Assembly (NCBI GenBank): GCA_014706295.1
Contig: JACSVZ010000022.1
Location: forward strand, 13,472,830-13,536,829
DNA from: Lycocorax pyrrhopterus obiensis
Taxonomy: Eukaryota > Chordata > Aves > Passeriformes > Paradisaeidae
Length of the DNA stretch: 64,000 bases
Direction of reading: 5' to 3'
The translations under genes were made by a program, and so were the position numbers. Below, piece after piece: positions 50,392 to 64,000 of the stretch. How positions within the stretch are numbered: position 1 is the first letter of the stretch; the number at the start of each line of letters is the position of its first letter. The notes under the pieces were generated by a model. That model ran no database searches and was not told the DNA's origin. It saw nothing but the letters and a program-made list of their open reading frames with translations.

Positions 50392-53300
50392 TAAAGGATA
50401 AAGCAAGGGAAAAATAACAAGAGTAATGCAAGCTGTTAGAAAATGGAACCCATATATTCTAATGTAAATCATCCTGTATCACACCTAGCCACCTCTTCAA
50501 ATCATTCTTACTGATTTTTCAAATCTAGGAATACAAGAAGCAAAAGTAGACAACCTTAAAGGGGATCCTGTGAACACCTGCCCATCCTCTGCCTCTTGGC
50601 AGTTCTCCAAAGACACGTTGTCACCACTTGGCCATAATATTCAAAAGGTCAGGTAGTACAGCCAGATGATCCTAAATACCTGGTTAAATGAATTAAATAA
50701 ATATTTAATTTTATACCTGGCCAGTGTTTAATTCCTGAAGAAGCAAAATCACTGCAGGTTATTGTCTTTATTCTCTTTATTGACCACAGTGGAAATACCA
50801 ACACGCGTGGAAACAACACAGTCACAGAAACCGACAGTTTCTGATCTTGTAAGGTAGTACACAAGTATGCCAAAATAACTAAAAGGGGGGTGGAAATTCA
50901 CTTATTCTGTCAATAATTCAGTCCTCAAAGATGGTAAAATTAGCAGAAAATAAGCAGTCTGGCATATTCAGTGGCTCCATATCTCACCCTTTCATTCAAC
51001 TCAAAAATAAAACTCTCTTGCTGCATTCTTCACTTGTTAAAAATCCTGAACTCGAGAAATTTTCACCACCCATGGTGATACCACCAGGTGACAACTCACC
51101 CCAGGGTGCTTATTTACCAAGAGCCGGGATAAGAAAAGCATAACTTCCTGCAGCACTCTTGTGAATATATTTTAAAACAACTCTTCTTCGGAAGTGGAGG
51201 AAGAGCTGCGAGCGAGCAACCGCAGGTAAGGAAAGCAGGAGCCCCTCTGCCACCTGCACGACTTTAAACATTCACCTTGAAAGGACTGGGCAGGAACTCC
51301 ACAACAGGATAAATCACACACAGCAGATCAAACGGTTTTGCTTCATAAAATCTATTTCCTGGTGCATGGTACTTCTGCCACAGCTACATTTTAGCTAATT
51401 TCTGGGTGATTTACCTTCACTTGGTGATCTGCGCTTGGAACATTAGTGAAACATTAAAAATTCTTCAGGGTAAAATAAAAATCAAAGGAGATTTTGAATG
51501 TTTGGAAAACAGTACGGAAGAAGAGGAACTGGTACAGAAGAAAGGGCATCGTGCCTGGAGGCAGCAGGGGAGGTAACTCCTCTCCTCTCTGTTCTGTTGA
51601 TAAGGGAACTCTCTCTCTCTCAGTGTTCTCTCTCCTCATTTAACATTCGAGGCAACTTTCTGAGACAAAACATTACATGAGTCTTTGAACTCTTCATTGT
51701 CGAGAGTCAGTCTCTGACTCACCAGAAAGGGCAAAGAGCTTCCTTATAAAAGTGTTGCTACCAAGACACAAATATCATCAGCTGGCTAATTGGGTGGGAG
51801 GGGTGAAGGGAGCAGAAACCCTGCAATTGGATCAGACCGTGTCTGTTCGCAGGGGTGGAACCCACTTCTGTAGCCAGAGTCGTTCACGGCCTCGGGGAAC
51901 CTTCAACCTGTAACCTCCAACTCAAGCTTCAATGGATTTAATTGGAACACAGCCCTAAACAATCATCAGGCACTGATATGTTTTTACAACCATATATATT
52001 TAAGGCCCTTATGCTTGACACGTTATGTTTAAAAGAAGTTCTGGAAAGTGCACGATTTCTATTAGATTCTCCCTTCTCATGATCTACATTGTTTAACAAG
52101 ATCTACGCTAAAGATGGAATTTTGGAGGCAGAGCGAGTGGGAGGCTGTGAATAGTTTATTCAAAAAAAAAGTTAATTAGAACTGAAATTATTCACCATTT
52201 TGAGTCAAGCTTGGCAAATAACTTGGGCTGAGTAAGAAAAAAAAGAAAGTGGGACATAGGTGACCATTCACAAAACTTGCAATCAGAGATCTCTGCCTCC
52301 CTACCTTGTCCCAGGGACCATGACATTCATCTCACACAGGGACACGGGGGTTCAAGTGTTCCTTCTGCTTGCTTCAGAGCAGGATCTGGGGAATGCAGCC
52401 TCTCATGTCCAGGTGGATGCTGACATCATCAGCAACAAAGATTTGTATCACTTATGAAAAGAAAGAAAAAAATGGGTGATATTTTGAAATATTTAACTGG
52501 TTTGTCTGAAACAAATGAACAGTTCCAAATTTGTTTGTTTGGTTTTTTTTTTTCTTTTCAAGTGGAACAAATTCACTCCCTCCTCTCCCTTAAATTTACC
52601 TTCCTTTCCAGGGTGAGTCTCCTGATTCCAACAAATGGACTTCTCATTGTGGTCTTGAGGGGGATTCATCTCACCTAACTTCAGGTCCCTATAATAGACA
52701 AAGTACCTTCAAGTTTAATCCTCCTGAGATCACTTACTCATCTAAGCTACTCCACGTATCTGCTGCCCTAAAGGTGAGTCCCATGTAGGGGGTTTAATTT
52801 CCCCAGCAGACCAGCAGAGGTGATGAGCAGGGGGTGCATTTCCATGTCAGTTTTCTGTATTTGGTGATGTGAATCCCATCCTTGATGCAGCCCTTTTTCC
52901 CCACCTAAGACTTCTATTAAAAGCAAGCATAAAGCCCTTTCATAATCCTGTGTCTTTGCTCTGATACCAAGATGCTTTAGAAAACAGACAAATTGGTAAC
53001 CAGCTATTCTAGCCGTCCTTTTCATTCCATAAATGCAAATTAAAAATACTTATCTGCTATATAAAGACTTGGCATGTTTAAATAACTATTATCCTTTAAA
53101 TATATTCCAGTGATGTAGGAATCATTATTCTAACAGATAGAATAGGCATTAAATCCACAGGGGAGTCATTATAAGATGGCTATTTCTCTCTGTTTGACCG
53201 AAGCAGCAGTTGTAATGTATTTATTCAGGATTTAGCAAATGGAATTCAATTAGAACTGAAATGGTGTTAAATTGAGTAATTCCTATTGTATTTGTCTGAC

Positions 53301-55720
53301 AGCAGGAGTGGCATGACCTGGAAAGTTAAAAAGAGCAACATTCAGCCAGGATCTCCGTGGGCTGGAGCACTTGTTGACAGGATGTCACTGAACAGAGATC
53401 TAACCTGCTTAACTTCTTAATCACCTGCTTAACACCTGTACTAAAAAATAAGGACCAACAAACATCTATGGACATTATGTGATAAAGTCCCACCTCAATA
53501 GAAATAATCTCATTTATTCATAGTGGCTGAAACAGAGTTTACTATTCATTGTATTACAGCTGTGTTTGAATCAAGTGTTCAGATATAATTCAATTCTAGG
53601 CAACGAGAGAGAATTCAGTATTATACAGCACCTCGTTTCCCTGGAAGAGTTTTTATTTAGCAGCAATGTGATTTTAAGGCATGCAGAAAAATATTGTCCT
53701 TCTTTTTAACATAGTATGAAGGCATGAATATTTTACACATTATTTAAGGTGTGCACCTGCACATACAAAATGTAGAAAGCTACAAGGACACGTGGGATGA
53801 GTATGGATGAAGAAGGTCAAACACGGAGTGTTCTGTATATCAGGACATTGTGGTGGGGCATTGCTCAATGTCATAAATCAAGGCAGGGATGTGCCCTCCC
53901 TATTTTTGTAAAACCTCTTTGACAGGAACAGATGGGGCTGGGATGGCGTTTCCTGTGATTATCCGTGAGGAATGCAGCCTGATGCCATCGAGCACCATGC
54001 ACTGCTGCTCATCAATAAAGGTGCATCCGCTGCTGCATTTGCTGGGCTGCCCCTCATTTGAGCATCTCTCACTCACACACAAAAACCAGTCTGGGAGTGA
54101 CATCTGGCACGTGTTGAACATGCAGGAAAACAGAGAAAAATTGCATGAGAACGGCCCAGTAAATTCAAGAGCCTTGTTAAGGAAATTGCCCTGCTAACAA
54201 CACACTCAGGTGCTTCAGCCACTGCCTCAGGTCTTCCACAGTCAGACATTAAAACAGGGATCAGGGTGGAGGACTTTGCACAACATGGATAGAAATTTTT
54301 TTTCAATAGTGGCAAGCAAAACAGTCCTGTTGTTTCAGTCCTGAGACACAGAATGTGACCTCAAATGATGCAAAGAATTCTATTTTATTTTTCTACTAAT
54401 TCTATGGTTTGGATCTCTCTAAGAACCTATATGACTTCACTCCCATTAATATTCCCACCAGTTGCCAAATCTCTACTTCAACAAAATACTAAAGCTCCTG
54501 CTTAAAGCTGAGCGTGTGCTTTGCTGCTGGTGGCTGAAAGGGCCTGGGATGTGAGTTAGACTTAAAGGAAATAAAATGTCAGGCGAATCCTCACCCACAC
54601 CCACCGTGATCCTGACGAAAGGGTTCTGCTGTAATTAGCATGCAAGGAACGGATTTTCACAGGAACAGAAGTTGCTCAATCAGGTCAATAGAATTCACAG
54701 TTGAATAAAGCTAGATTTTGTTTGTTCTTTTCAAAATGTAGATGTGATTGGTGATACTAAAAGGCATTTCTGAGAGCGTTTTGGTGAGCAATTTGTAGGG
54801 GACCAAATCCAAAGCTCCTATTGCAGAAAATGGGTCTGTTGTGTCTAATTTAATATATTTGCAAAGACTCTGAACCAAAAATTGCTTCTGATGAGTACAC
54901 ACTAAATATCTATGATTAAATACGGAAGTATATCATTAAGTACAGCATTTCTAAAAAGCATTTTATGACTTCAACCTCAATTCGCTGAAAATACATCCAT
55001 GTGATTTTAATATATAAAGAATTATACTGTTTGAGAGGAAGAATTATGCCTTTAGCTGCTCTCTAAAATATTCAGATGTTCAGAAAACGAGGTAAACATA
55101 TGATGAAAATCCCACTGGACACCACAGTCCCCTTTGGAGCACTGGAAAGCAGATGGTGTCTTTAAAAAACATGACAAGATCGGTCTTACAAAAAACCAGA
55201 TGCTATCCATTTTCCAGGAAAGATCACTGGCAACTAATAAGTTCACACAATAAACTTCTGCTGACTCAAGAAACATATTAAAGAGTTTAGAATAAAGAAA
55301 ATTATCTAGGATATTTCAAGGGAGAAATAACCTGAGGCTCAATAAAATTATTTTTTTTCCCCACAACAATTATCAGCTTCACATCAATCCAGTCCTATTT
55401 CCAAGATGAAAAATAAAACCATCAAAGTCCAAGGAGGTGAAAACATTGCCTAGAAATTTAGGAAAAGAAAACAACACTGTCCTAAAATCCTTAAATTAAA
55501 GACAAATCTCGAAGTAGAGAAGACAAAACATTGCAAGGTATTAAGAGATGTAAATCTGGATACATAAATGGAGTTTAGTTACTTCTAAGTCCATAGGTTT
55601 AGGAGCACAGAGGAGTTTCCAGCAGAGCTGCTGGCCCCAGTGCATGGCCATCACCCCTGATTTAGAACCATTTACCTGTTTGTAAAATGCCGTGTATGAC
55701 TCCACATGGAAAGAACAGAA
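50392..55720. other. Intergenic region upstream of CDH4, block 3
   Basis: No gene was recognised. The block is AT-rich, with poly(T) at about 52542-52551 and a short TC run near 51610-51620. A cysteine-rich minus-strand frame at 53900-54121 has no recognisable family and no convincing splice boundaries. Confidence 0.6.
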
Positions 55721-55800
55721 ATTATATTATATTATATTATATTATATTATATTATATTACATTATATTATATTATATTATATTATATTATATTATATTAT
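55721..55800. repeat. (ATTAT)16 pentanucleotide microsatellite
   Basis: Sixteen units of ATTAT, 80 bp, with a single T-to-C change at 55760 that splits it into two perfect runs of seven and eight units. It is the longest and purest tandem repeat in the window and is probably polymorphic. Confidence 0.98.
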
Positions 55801-58800
55801 TAGATTTAGGATTACGCCTCTTTTTCCCCAATGTATGCTGAAAAATTAAACCTGCACTTTTTTTTTTAAGGAATGTTTCAATCTGTGTGGACTTCACAAA
55901 TGCAAGACAAAGCTCACAAAACCAAATTCTATAATTAGGTGTTAAAAGGGAGAGTAAATTATGAGAGGCAGTATAATGTGAGTTTTAAAGACATTTCCAC
56001 ATTTCTCTTTATTCATTCAGAAGGAGGGAAACTATGGCTGGGAATGTCATCTGATCCCAGCAGGAATGGACTCTCATTTGTTGTTTCCATGTGCAGCCCT
56101 GGGTCATTGTTGTGTTATAGCAGGGGATGAATATTCCTGAAAAAAAGTGGGATATGGACACAGCACAGGAAATCCCCTGAGCAAAACACTCCACTCACAT
56201 GGACTGGTGCAGTTCTCTTAATTCTGACACAGTAATTACAATATATATCATCTAAAAAGCATCCAGGTTCTTACCTCTAATCCCCAAAATGTTCTGATGT
56301 GGCACAAGTGGGGCTGTCCTGCTCTTTGTATCTGTCACTGAGACTCATCCAACATCTGAAAACGATATTCCAGGTGGGAAAATGGGATGCAACACCTTTG
56401 GGAAGCGTTTAGGGGTGGGACATAGGGGGCAAAATGCACTGCAGGATATTGCTGCTGGCCATGGAGTGATCCTCAATCTGGGTACCGTTTTTTGGAGTTT
56501 TGTGGGTAGATTTTTACAAACAGATCTCGGGCCTAAGCACACAAGGAAAAGAAAGTTCTGTGACAAAAATGCAATTCCCATTTCTTTTGGGAATTTACAA
56601 CTCTTACAGGAGAACAATAATTACAACAATAGAATGTTTACAGAGGATTTATAAAAGAAAAACTCCTGACGTGTGTGAAGTGTTCAGATATCCCAGGAAC
56701 ATAGGGATGAACATTTAAAACATGTATTTTTCAGGGCCATAGGCAGTTCATACAAACACAAACCAATAAAAGGAAAAAAAAACACAGAAGGAAAAAGAAT
56801 GGACTTTTCACAGAAGCTTCCTGACTGCCACATTACAGTCCTGCAAAAGTAATTTAAACTGAAAATCATTTCCATTGTGAACCTTTCACAGGGCTCAGTT
56901 TTGCTTCTTTCATAACAATTCTGCGTTTGGCTCATCTTCCCCTCCCTTCTTTCTTTTAAATCACAGTCAAACTTAGATAATATAAGTTGAAAATAGAGAG
57001 ATAAAGACTTTCTGCTACATTTTTCTTATTCAGGTTAGAGGATAATTCTGTTTACTTGGTTCAGGTAATATTCCAGTTGTATTGCAAGCCACCGCTGACG
57101 AATGAAAAATTGATTTTTCTTCTTCTGAAGTATAGCCTACATGAGCACCTATAATCTTTATGCATTTACAGTGATTTTAAAAAGACTCAAATAGTACATA
57201 AGTGTGTTAAAATCATAAAATGGTCTCCAGACAGTGCTGTCTTTGGGCTCCTTCAGGCTGTAATGTCTGCAGGTGCAGAACCCAATGCAGGCTCACACGC
57301 AGGGGTGGGGGCTGCTCAGCTGGAGCTGCTGAGAGGGGTGGGAGGGATGCAGACTTCCCAGTTGTGCTCTTGGACACTCACTCCTCACTGCCAGCTGTAG
57401 CACAGCGGCTCCAGGAGGCCCAGAGCTCATGGAAACACGAGGATGTGCACCTGGGGGGTGTCACTGGTCACATTTATGGTTGCTGTAGTCCCTGTTAGTG
57501 CTTTTCTCAAAGGCAGAGGACAGAGCAGGCACTGCTGCACATTTAATCAGATCAGACCCTCGGATGGGAGATGAATTTTTCCTTTCCTGGACAGCAGTGG
57601 TTTTCAGACCTGTTAATTTAGGCTTTTTCACCTGCTAGATATGAATTTTCCCATTTAAGGACTTATTCTGTGATCACCAGAATGAGGTTTCAGAGATTCA
57701 GAGCCAAGTGTGTGAGGTGCTGAGGAAGAAGTGCTAGATCTTTCCTTTTACCTCATTGCTTCCCAGTCAACTGAGTTTCAAATCCAGCTTATTAAAACTT
57801 GAGTCATGAAAATTACTGACTCTTCGCAAACACAAAGCTTTGAGTTAACTTTTTATTCACATGTCACGAAGATACTATTTATCAACTTAATTAAGGTGTA
57901 GAGAACATCAGACTCTCATTTTTCTTCTTAGCATGCAGGTTAAAGAATGTTAAAAATTACATTAACACAATTGGGAAATATGCCATAGTAAAATATGGCA
58001 GTGGCGGGGTTGTTTCGTGTGTGAGAAGCCTGAATGCATTGAAAAGATGTTTCCCACGTGGGGCTCTCGCTTTGCTCCCTGATGTGTCACAGCCTGAACA
58101 ACAACGGGGCTCTTCACCTGGCTTTGCATCTTACCACGACATCGACACCACTGCAGCCCTTGTTCTGCAGGGCAAGGAAAAATGGCCCAGCCTGGGGCAG
58201 AGGGAGCTGGGCAGGCACGTGGGAACAGCTCATCAAATGCTCCAGGATTTGTCCTCAGGGGCAAACTGACCCCTGGAACCAGCCCGGTGTAACTGGAGTT
58301 AGAGCTCTACAACTCCTCACGTGGAGAATCTTACTCTGCACTCAAAGTGTCTTTTCTTTGTGAGGCTTCTGTGGCTTTGGAAGGTACAATTGTACCCAGA
58401 GAGTTACACTGAGGAATTTCCCCATGTAGACAAGTCCTTACAGAATGCCAGCCTCGTTTGCTTCCCAGTCAAATATTACAGCTTTAAAGCTATCATTGTT
58501 TCATTTACTTGTTTGGCACTTGCCTTCCTTTTGATGCTGGTATTGCCTGACATATTATTCAGTCAGTTGTTAGATAGAACAATTATTCCCCTTAACTGCT
58601 ATTAGAAATGCCATCTACTTCCTTTTGTTAATTCCTCTGCCTGGAAGTTATTAACTCTCCAATCAACTGATGCTGTAACTACTGCACATTTCACTGCTGA
58701 ATGATCTGTATTTGCACCAAACATAAAAGCCAAACCCTCACTCTTTTTCCAGGAGCCAATCCTCTTCTCACTCGTCAGGATTCTTTCCATCTTTTCCTTA

Positions 58801-61800
58801 TTCCATGCCCACAGCTAAACAAATTTAAATAATTTTATATTATATTATCAGAGAGCCTGTTTTGTGGGTTTTTTTTTTCTTATACTATCAAGCACGGATC
58901 CAAATGCAGAAGAAAAACCTTCAAACTATTTAGAAAAAAAATTTAAAAGAATTTGTTTATAAACTACCTGTGAAGATGCACATTGCAGCTGGTGACACAG
59001 ATTGCCTGTGGCACTGGCTTCCTTTAGTTCCCACTTATTTCAGCAAATAAATATGGTAATGTAAAAATCAGGGCTTGAATGTGTAATCTCTGGACTTCGT
59101 AAGCCAGTTTTTGTTTGTGTCACTGCAGTATTTTGAGTATTGTCGAAGGTGGAGTCTTGCAAAAGGTGTGAGATGGATGAGCAACCCACAAATTTTAACC
59201 ACAAAGTGAATACCCTGCAAAGTAAAGCAAGAATGAATGAAAAAAATCCAAGTTTATGAAATAATTCAGAAGTTAATGTGCAATCTTAGCTTTAGAACAA
59301 TCTTTAGAACACTTTCCCAGTTTAGGGAAGCTCTCCATGTCCATCAGCTGATTAGACTAACCTGAAATATTCTTCACAAACCCACAGAAACACTTTAACC
59401 TCACATTAAATGTCTGCTGTCCCAAAAGGCAAGTTCCTTGCTGAGCTCCCAGGGAGCAAAGCAGTTTTGTTTAGAAGCCCCTGAGGCTTCAGGCTGCTCT
59501 GTCCTTGGCTGGGAGGTGAAGAGGCGAAGCCACATCTGCCCAAACCTCCCCTTCACACCGACTGAAATGTGCTGGGGAGCTCCCTAAAAGGAGCTGCTGC
59601 CTCAGGTTTGCCTGTCAAATCTTACAGCAACATGAGGTGATGGAGCAGAGCACAGGAAAGGAAAAAAAATTCATCCTGCAAACCCTGACGGGTTCCCCAA
59701 ACATAATTTGATGGGATTTCCCAGGGACTGCCTAACCAGCTCTGCACTCTGGGCTGATCCATGGTGAGAGCAGCATAAACCCTGCATTAACAGAAGTGAC
59801 AATTCAATCTCTTTTTAAATCAGATGTCAAGAAGAAGCTTCATCATGACAATGCAAAGAGACAGTGATGGACAGCCAGGTATTTATTAAGTTTTCCTACC
59901 AAAATGTAGTACTCAGTGTCTCAAAAGGTGTCTCAGTTACTCTGGGAGGGTAACTCTGCCTTTTGGGGAGCCCAGCTCTGTGGGACCTGACCTTCCCCGT
60001 CCCTGACTGGATCATTCAATATAAAGAAATGCTATATCCACTTTACAACTTCAGCAAGGTGAGAAGTAACATCTTGTGATTTACTGTCTCCCTTTGCAGT
60101 GAGGCATAGATCAAGTGCCATCCATCTCTGGCAGTGAGACTGTAATATTTGCCCCAGCACAGACATAAATTCATGACCTTCTCTATACATTAAATATCAG
60201 GAGTTCTTGAGTGCTACTGCTCTTTGTCAAAATAAAATCCTCTCCCCGTGGAAAAGGGACATTGTAAACTAATACGAAAACAAAACTGCTCAACAACTTT
60301 GCCAAACTGGGATATGGTGACCAAAAACCTGTTTCTTATGAAGACTGAAAGACAAAATAAAAGCCCTGTTGCATTCAAAGTACTAATGTAATCAAACAAT
60401 AACTGCTGCTATTAATGTGAGAACACCTTGTCAGGTGCTCTTCCAAAGCTTGTCAGAAAACCCGTGACAGCTTTTGTTGTGACTTTATTTAACACCCTAG
60501 TCACTCACTCTGTCATCATTGGCTTCTTACTTGTTCCTGTAGGTGTTCCAACCTCTTGCACTTTGATGTTTCACAAACTTTGCCAGCAATATATTGGATT
60601 TGCCAGCCAATTCTAAACTTGTCAAGTTTCTGACCATAACTTAAACCTACTTTCCCTCCCTCAGTAGCAAAACCCAAGGAAAGAGAAAAAATACCGACGA
60701 GCCCAAACTCAAACTCATCTCCAAAATGCAACCAGTGGATTCTGGGCAGCGTGGGACGAGCTCACTGCCCTCTCAGCAGTCCTGCCAGCTCTCCCTTTGG
60801 ATGTCCTTGGACATGGGCTGGTGGCTCACACCCTGCAGCAGCACGGGGTACAATGGTGCATTCACACTCTGAGGGGTGTGGACAAGGCTGGTTTGTGCAA
60901 AGAAAGCAGAGAGAGAATTTCGTGTTCCATAGGCACTGATCCCTTCCTCTCATTTGCTCCTCTTCCCTTACAATGTATTCGAGCAATTTAAACAAAGCTT
61001 CTCCCAAACTCTCTCCTCAGGAGTGTACAATCCCAGGAAAGAATTGGATTTCATTTGAAAGGCAAAAACGTCCTAGAATACACTAAAATCATGTTAGACT
61101 TGGCACTTTCTGAGTGCCATGAACTGAGCCTTGTTTTGGATATTTTGGGGAGAACAAGGTGATCTGAAAATATTCCACAGACCACATCCTGCATTTCAGA
61201 TGTAATGGAGAAAGAGCAAAGTAGAAAAGTAATTTGTCATTTATTCTCAGGTGGAGGGCACTTGGTCCAGGACTCAGTAGGAGTCCCAGGGCATACAGAT
61301 AACGTGGCTTTTCTACCAGAATACCATTTCACAACTGTCTTTGTGTTAAACAGAGTAATTAGTGCATTGGGAGCCCCAGCTCAGAGGCATTTCCTGTACT
61401 GGGGGACGAGTGCCTCTATTAGTGTATCATATCTATAAAATCCAATCGCATCCAGGGCTGATGCCAACAGCTCTACTCAAAGACCTTTCTCCTGAGGACC
61501 CTTCTCCATTCCTTTCTTCTTGTCCAATGAAGATATTACTCCTTGGGTACTAATTATACATCAGTGAGGTCTAAATTATCTTCTTTTTCTGCAAATGACA
61601 GACAAAAATGGGCTCTGTACCCCACAATCCCGGGGGCTAATTTCCAGGCAATATTGCATCTTTTCTATGCAGCTCTTTTTTTTTCCAGGTGCTTCAATAC
61701 TGAAGTGTTGCAACACTGTGTAAATTACAGTTTGCAAATGAGCAATGGGGACTTGCACAGTGATTTAGAAAACAAAGAGTGTCTTTTATCCTGTGGAGAA

Positions 61801-64000
61801 AATAGAGATGGAACAGGCTGAAGGCCATGTGGTAACTGGAGAGGCTAAATTGTATGCTGAAGTTATCAATTTTGTGTTCTAAGTCACAAACAGGTTAAAT
61901 ATCACAGAAGTAAGATGGTGTAAAATCTGCCCAATAAATGGAGCTCGAAGCAAAATATGTCTCTTCTTTTGTTTATGTTCTTCAAATATATTGTGTAAAC
62001 AAAAGCGAATATATCAACAATTTATGCTCCTGTGTGGAGCCAGAAACTCAAAACAAACCCAAGACACTGACTTGTGCCACTCCTTTAAACACACGTGGAA
62101 GGAAAGGCAATGACTCTTGTTTATGAAGATTTATGTGACAAGAGAACCAAAGAGAGAAGGCAGAAGGAAGCACCACATACAGCTTAGGAGAACTGGCAGG
62201 CTCAGAAAAACTTAATGAGCAATTTGGGGCCGATTAATGACTGGAAACAGCCAGGAGTGATAAGCAAAAGAACTTTCCAGTGGGGATCACAAACGCTGCG
62301 TGTTCTTTGTGGGATAAAAAAAAAAAAAAAAAGAAAAAAGACTGCATCAAGATGATCTGCATTCATCTGTTTCTCTTGTTAAATGAAATTATCTGCAGCA
62401 TCTGAACCTAGATTAATCCTTTAGGTGCAGTGTTTTAACACACCTCCACTCATATGTGACCTCTGTGCCAGACCAAAATAGATATTTACGGCATGAATTA
62501 TGTATAAATATATACACATACATATGCATACATCCATGTATACAGGACTATGATTTATTCATTATTCTTAGACATTCTGGATAAAACAAGTGGAAACCAG
62601 TAGTGGAGGAGATGCATTTACACTGACAGAGTAAAAACTGATGCACATTATTTATGAAGCCTTTTCTGTCAAAGTGTGTTGGTTTTGATGATCCTACTCG
62701 AGTCAATGCCACCGTTACCTGTCAAGTGAGACACACACCAATCTCCTGCTTCTCTGAGGGAGAAAAAAGGGCTCCCAGAAATGCACACCTTATTATAAAT
62801 AAACATCAAGGCATGGTCAGATAAAAACACAAGCCTTGGTATATGTGTTTTAATTGGCACCAGACAAAAAAAATGTCCCCAGCATGCGTGTGCACAGTCC
62901 CACAGCCACAGAGTGGGATTGGCAGTTTGGAAATCAAGGTTTATATTTTCATTTCTGTTGGCACTGGAGAAGGCAGAGAAATAACTGCCAGAAAACTGGA
63001 AAGCAGAAAAGAGAAATGTGAAGATATTCCTCTTATTTGTCAGAAAATAAGAAGTTCAGATGCATCTTGTCATCGAAACAGTTTTGTTCCTAATGCTTCA
63101 TTTTTCCTCCTTGTAGTTGAAGACTATTATAGAAACTAATAGAGGTGGGCAGCAATCTGATTTTCTGTTGTATGTGTCATTCTGAGATTTTGACAGGCTT
63201 TAGGTTTTTATAATTAAACAAAACAAAACCAGAAAAGAAGTTTATTTGGAATGAAAATCTGATTTGTGGGTAGTTGAAATGTGTCATTCAGGTTCCAGAG
63301 ATTTACATTTTCCAACAAGATAATCCACTTTCAGTTTTTCACAAAGAGAGCGATCAGGGCTTGTTTTTCTGTGAAACATGTTATTTTGATTAATGAGGAA
63401 AGATGGAAAAACATTTCACTGCAATATTTTTGTTGGGTAGATTTTAAATTTTATGTTATGCAGGGACTCTGGCTCAGAGCACTGATATATGGCACTACAA
63501 AAATGAAGGAAGCTCCATGACAGCATTAAGTTAATTCTGGATTTACTCCAAAACCCCTAAGAGCAATATTTACTTCTACATTTTTAATAAGAAAAAATGT
63601 GCACAAGGTACAAAATATCCTCAGAATCACTAATAAGAAGGAAGAACAAACAGAAAAATATTGCAGAAAGGAAAGGACCCACACATGAACCAACATTTTG
63701 CATGGAGTTTAATGAAGCAAACATTGGAGGTTTGAAGAGATGACAGCAAACATCCATTTCCTATATTTGTACTACTGCAGTTTCTAAAGAATCTAACTGC
63801 AGATTTTCCCTTGACTGAGAAAATCTGTGAGTATTACAGCAGGAAAGGTAATTATTTCTGCCCTTCAAATTTGCAGGTATCCTTAAAAAAATTAAATCCT
63901 CAAGTGTTATTTATTTTTATCACTGACCATCTTTCCCATAACCTCCCAGAGAAAGCGTCCTCGAAGAGGGGGTTGTGTGTGCAAATCCAAATACTGTTTT
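55801..64000. other. Intergenic region upstream of CDH4, block 4
   Basis: No gene was recognised. Simple sequence includes poly(T) at about 58870-58879, poly(A) at 62319-62334, and an alternating CATA/TATG-rich tract at about 62505-62545. Open frames reach about 100 codons and none shows a recognisable domain. The region continues past the right edge. Confidence 0.6.

Noticed and set aside
53900..54121. Cysteine-rich minus-strand frame resembling a secreted domain
   Set aside because: The cysteine spacing fits no family I know, and clean splice boundaries are missing.
58321..58605. Frame with a membrane-like hydrophobic stretch
   Set aside because: T-rich DNA gives Leu/Phe/Val-rich translation by chance; there is no other support.
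1..64000. CRISPR arrays, operons, riboswitches or bacterial mobile elements
   Set aside because: No regularly spaced direct repeats or prokaryotic gene organisation; introns, CR1 elements and a CpG island show a vertebrate genome.

Overview
The window looks like a bird genome, most likely a songbird. It is AT-rich vertebrate non-coding DNA with few repeats. The recognisable interspersed repeats are CR1 LINE fragments, one tRNA-Ile-derived SINE of the TguSINE1 type described from zebra finch, and one retroviral LTR. There is no prokaryotic-style gene packing; nearly all open frames of 60 to 160 codons are what chance would give.

One gene can be supported: the 5' end of CDH4 (R-cadherin, retinal cadherin) on the minus strand. 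Coding exon 1 (27413-27478) encodes the signal peptide. A 2,035 bp GC-rich intron 1 follows, then exon 2 (25266-25377), which encodes the start of the cadherin prodomain. Both exons have consensus splice signals. Everything from 25265 down to base 1 is the beginning of intron 2, and the gene continues beyond the left edge. A CpG island (about 26170-27880) covers exon 1, most of intron 1 and the presumed promoter. It has GC boxes, a G-quadruplex-type motif, a TGCGG pentamer repeat just upstream of the start codon and a GAT/GGT microsatellite.

Immediately upstream of the island lies a small cluster of transposable elements: a CR1 fragment on the minus strand, split by a TguSINE1-like SINE on the plus strand (28013-28137), then an LTR end on the minus strand (from 28384) with TATA and poly(A) signals. 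The LTR points toward CDH4.

From about 29.1 kb to 64 kb I see no supportable gene. I read it as the intergenic region upstream of CDH4, with microsatellites, a perfect hairpin at 41603-41631 and several AT-rich stretches with homeodomain, SOX or POU-type motifs that could be conserved regulatory elements. The same kind of candidate stretch occurs in intron 2.

I found no new biological system. The best leads are the LTR as a possible alternative promoter for CDH4, the layered transposons next to the CpG island, an upstream reading frame whose stop overlaps the CDH4 start codon, and the candidate regulatory stretches.
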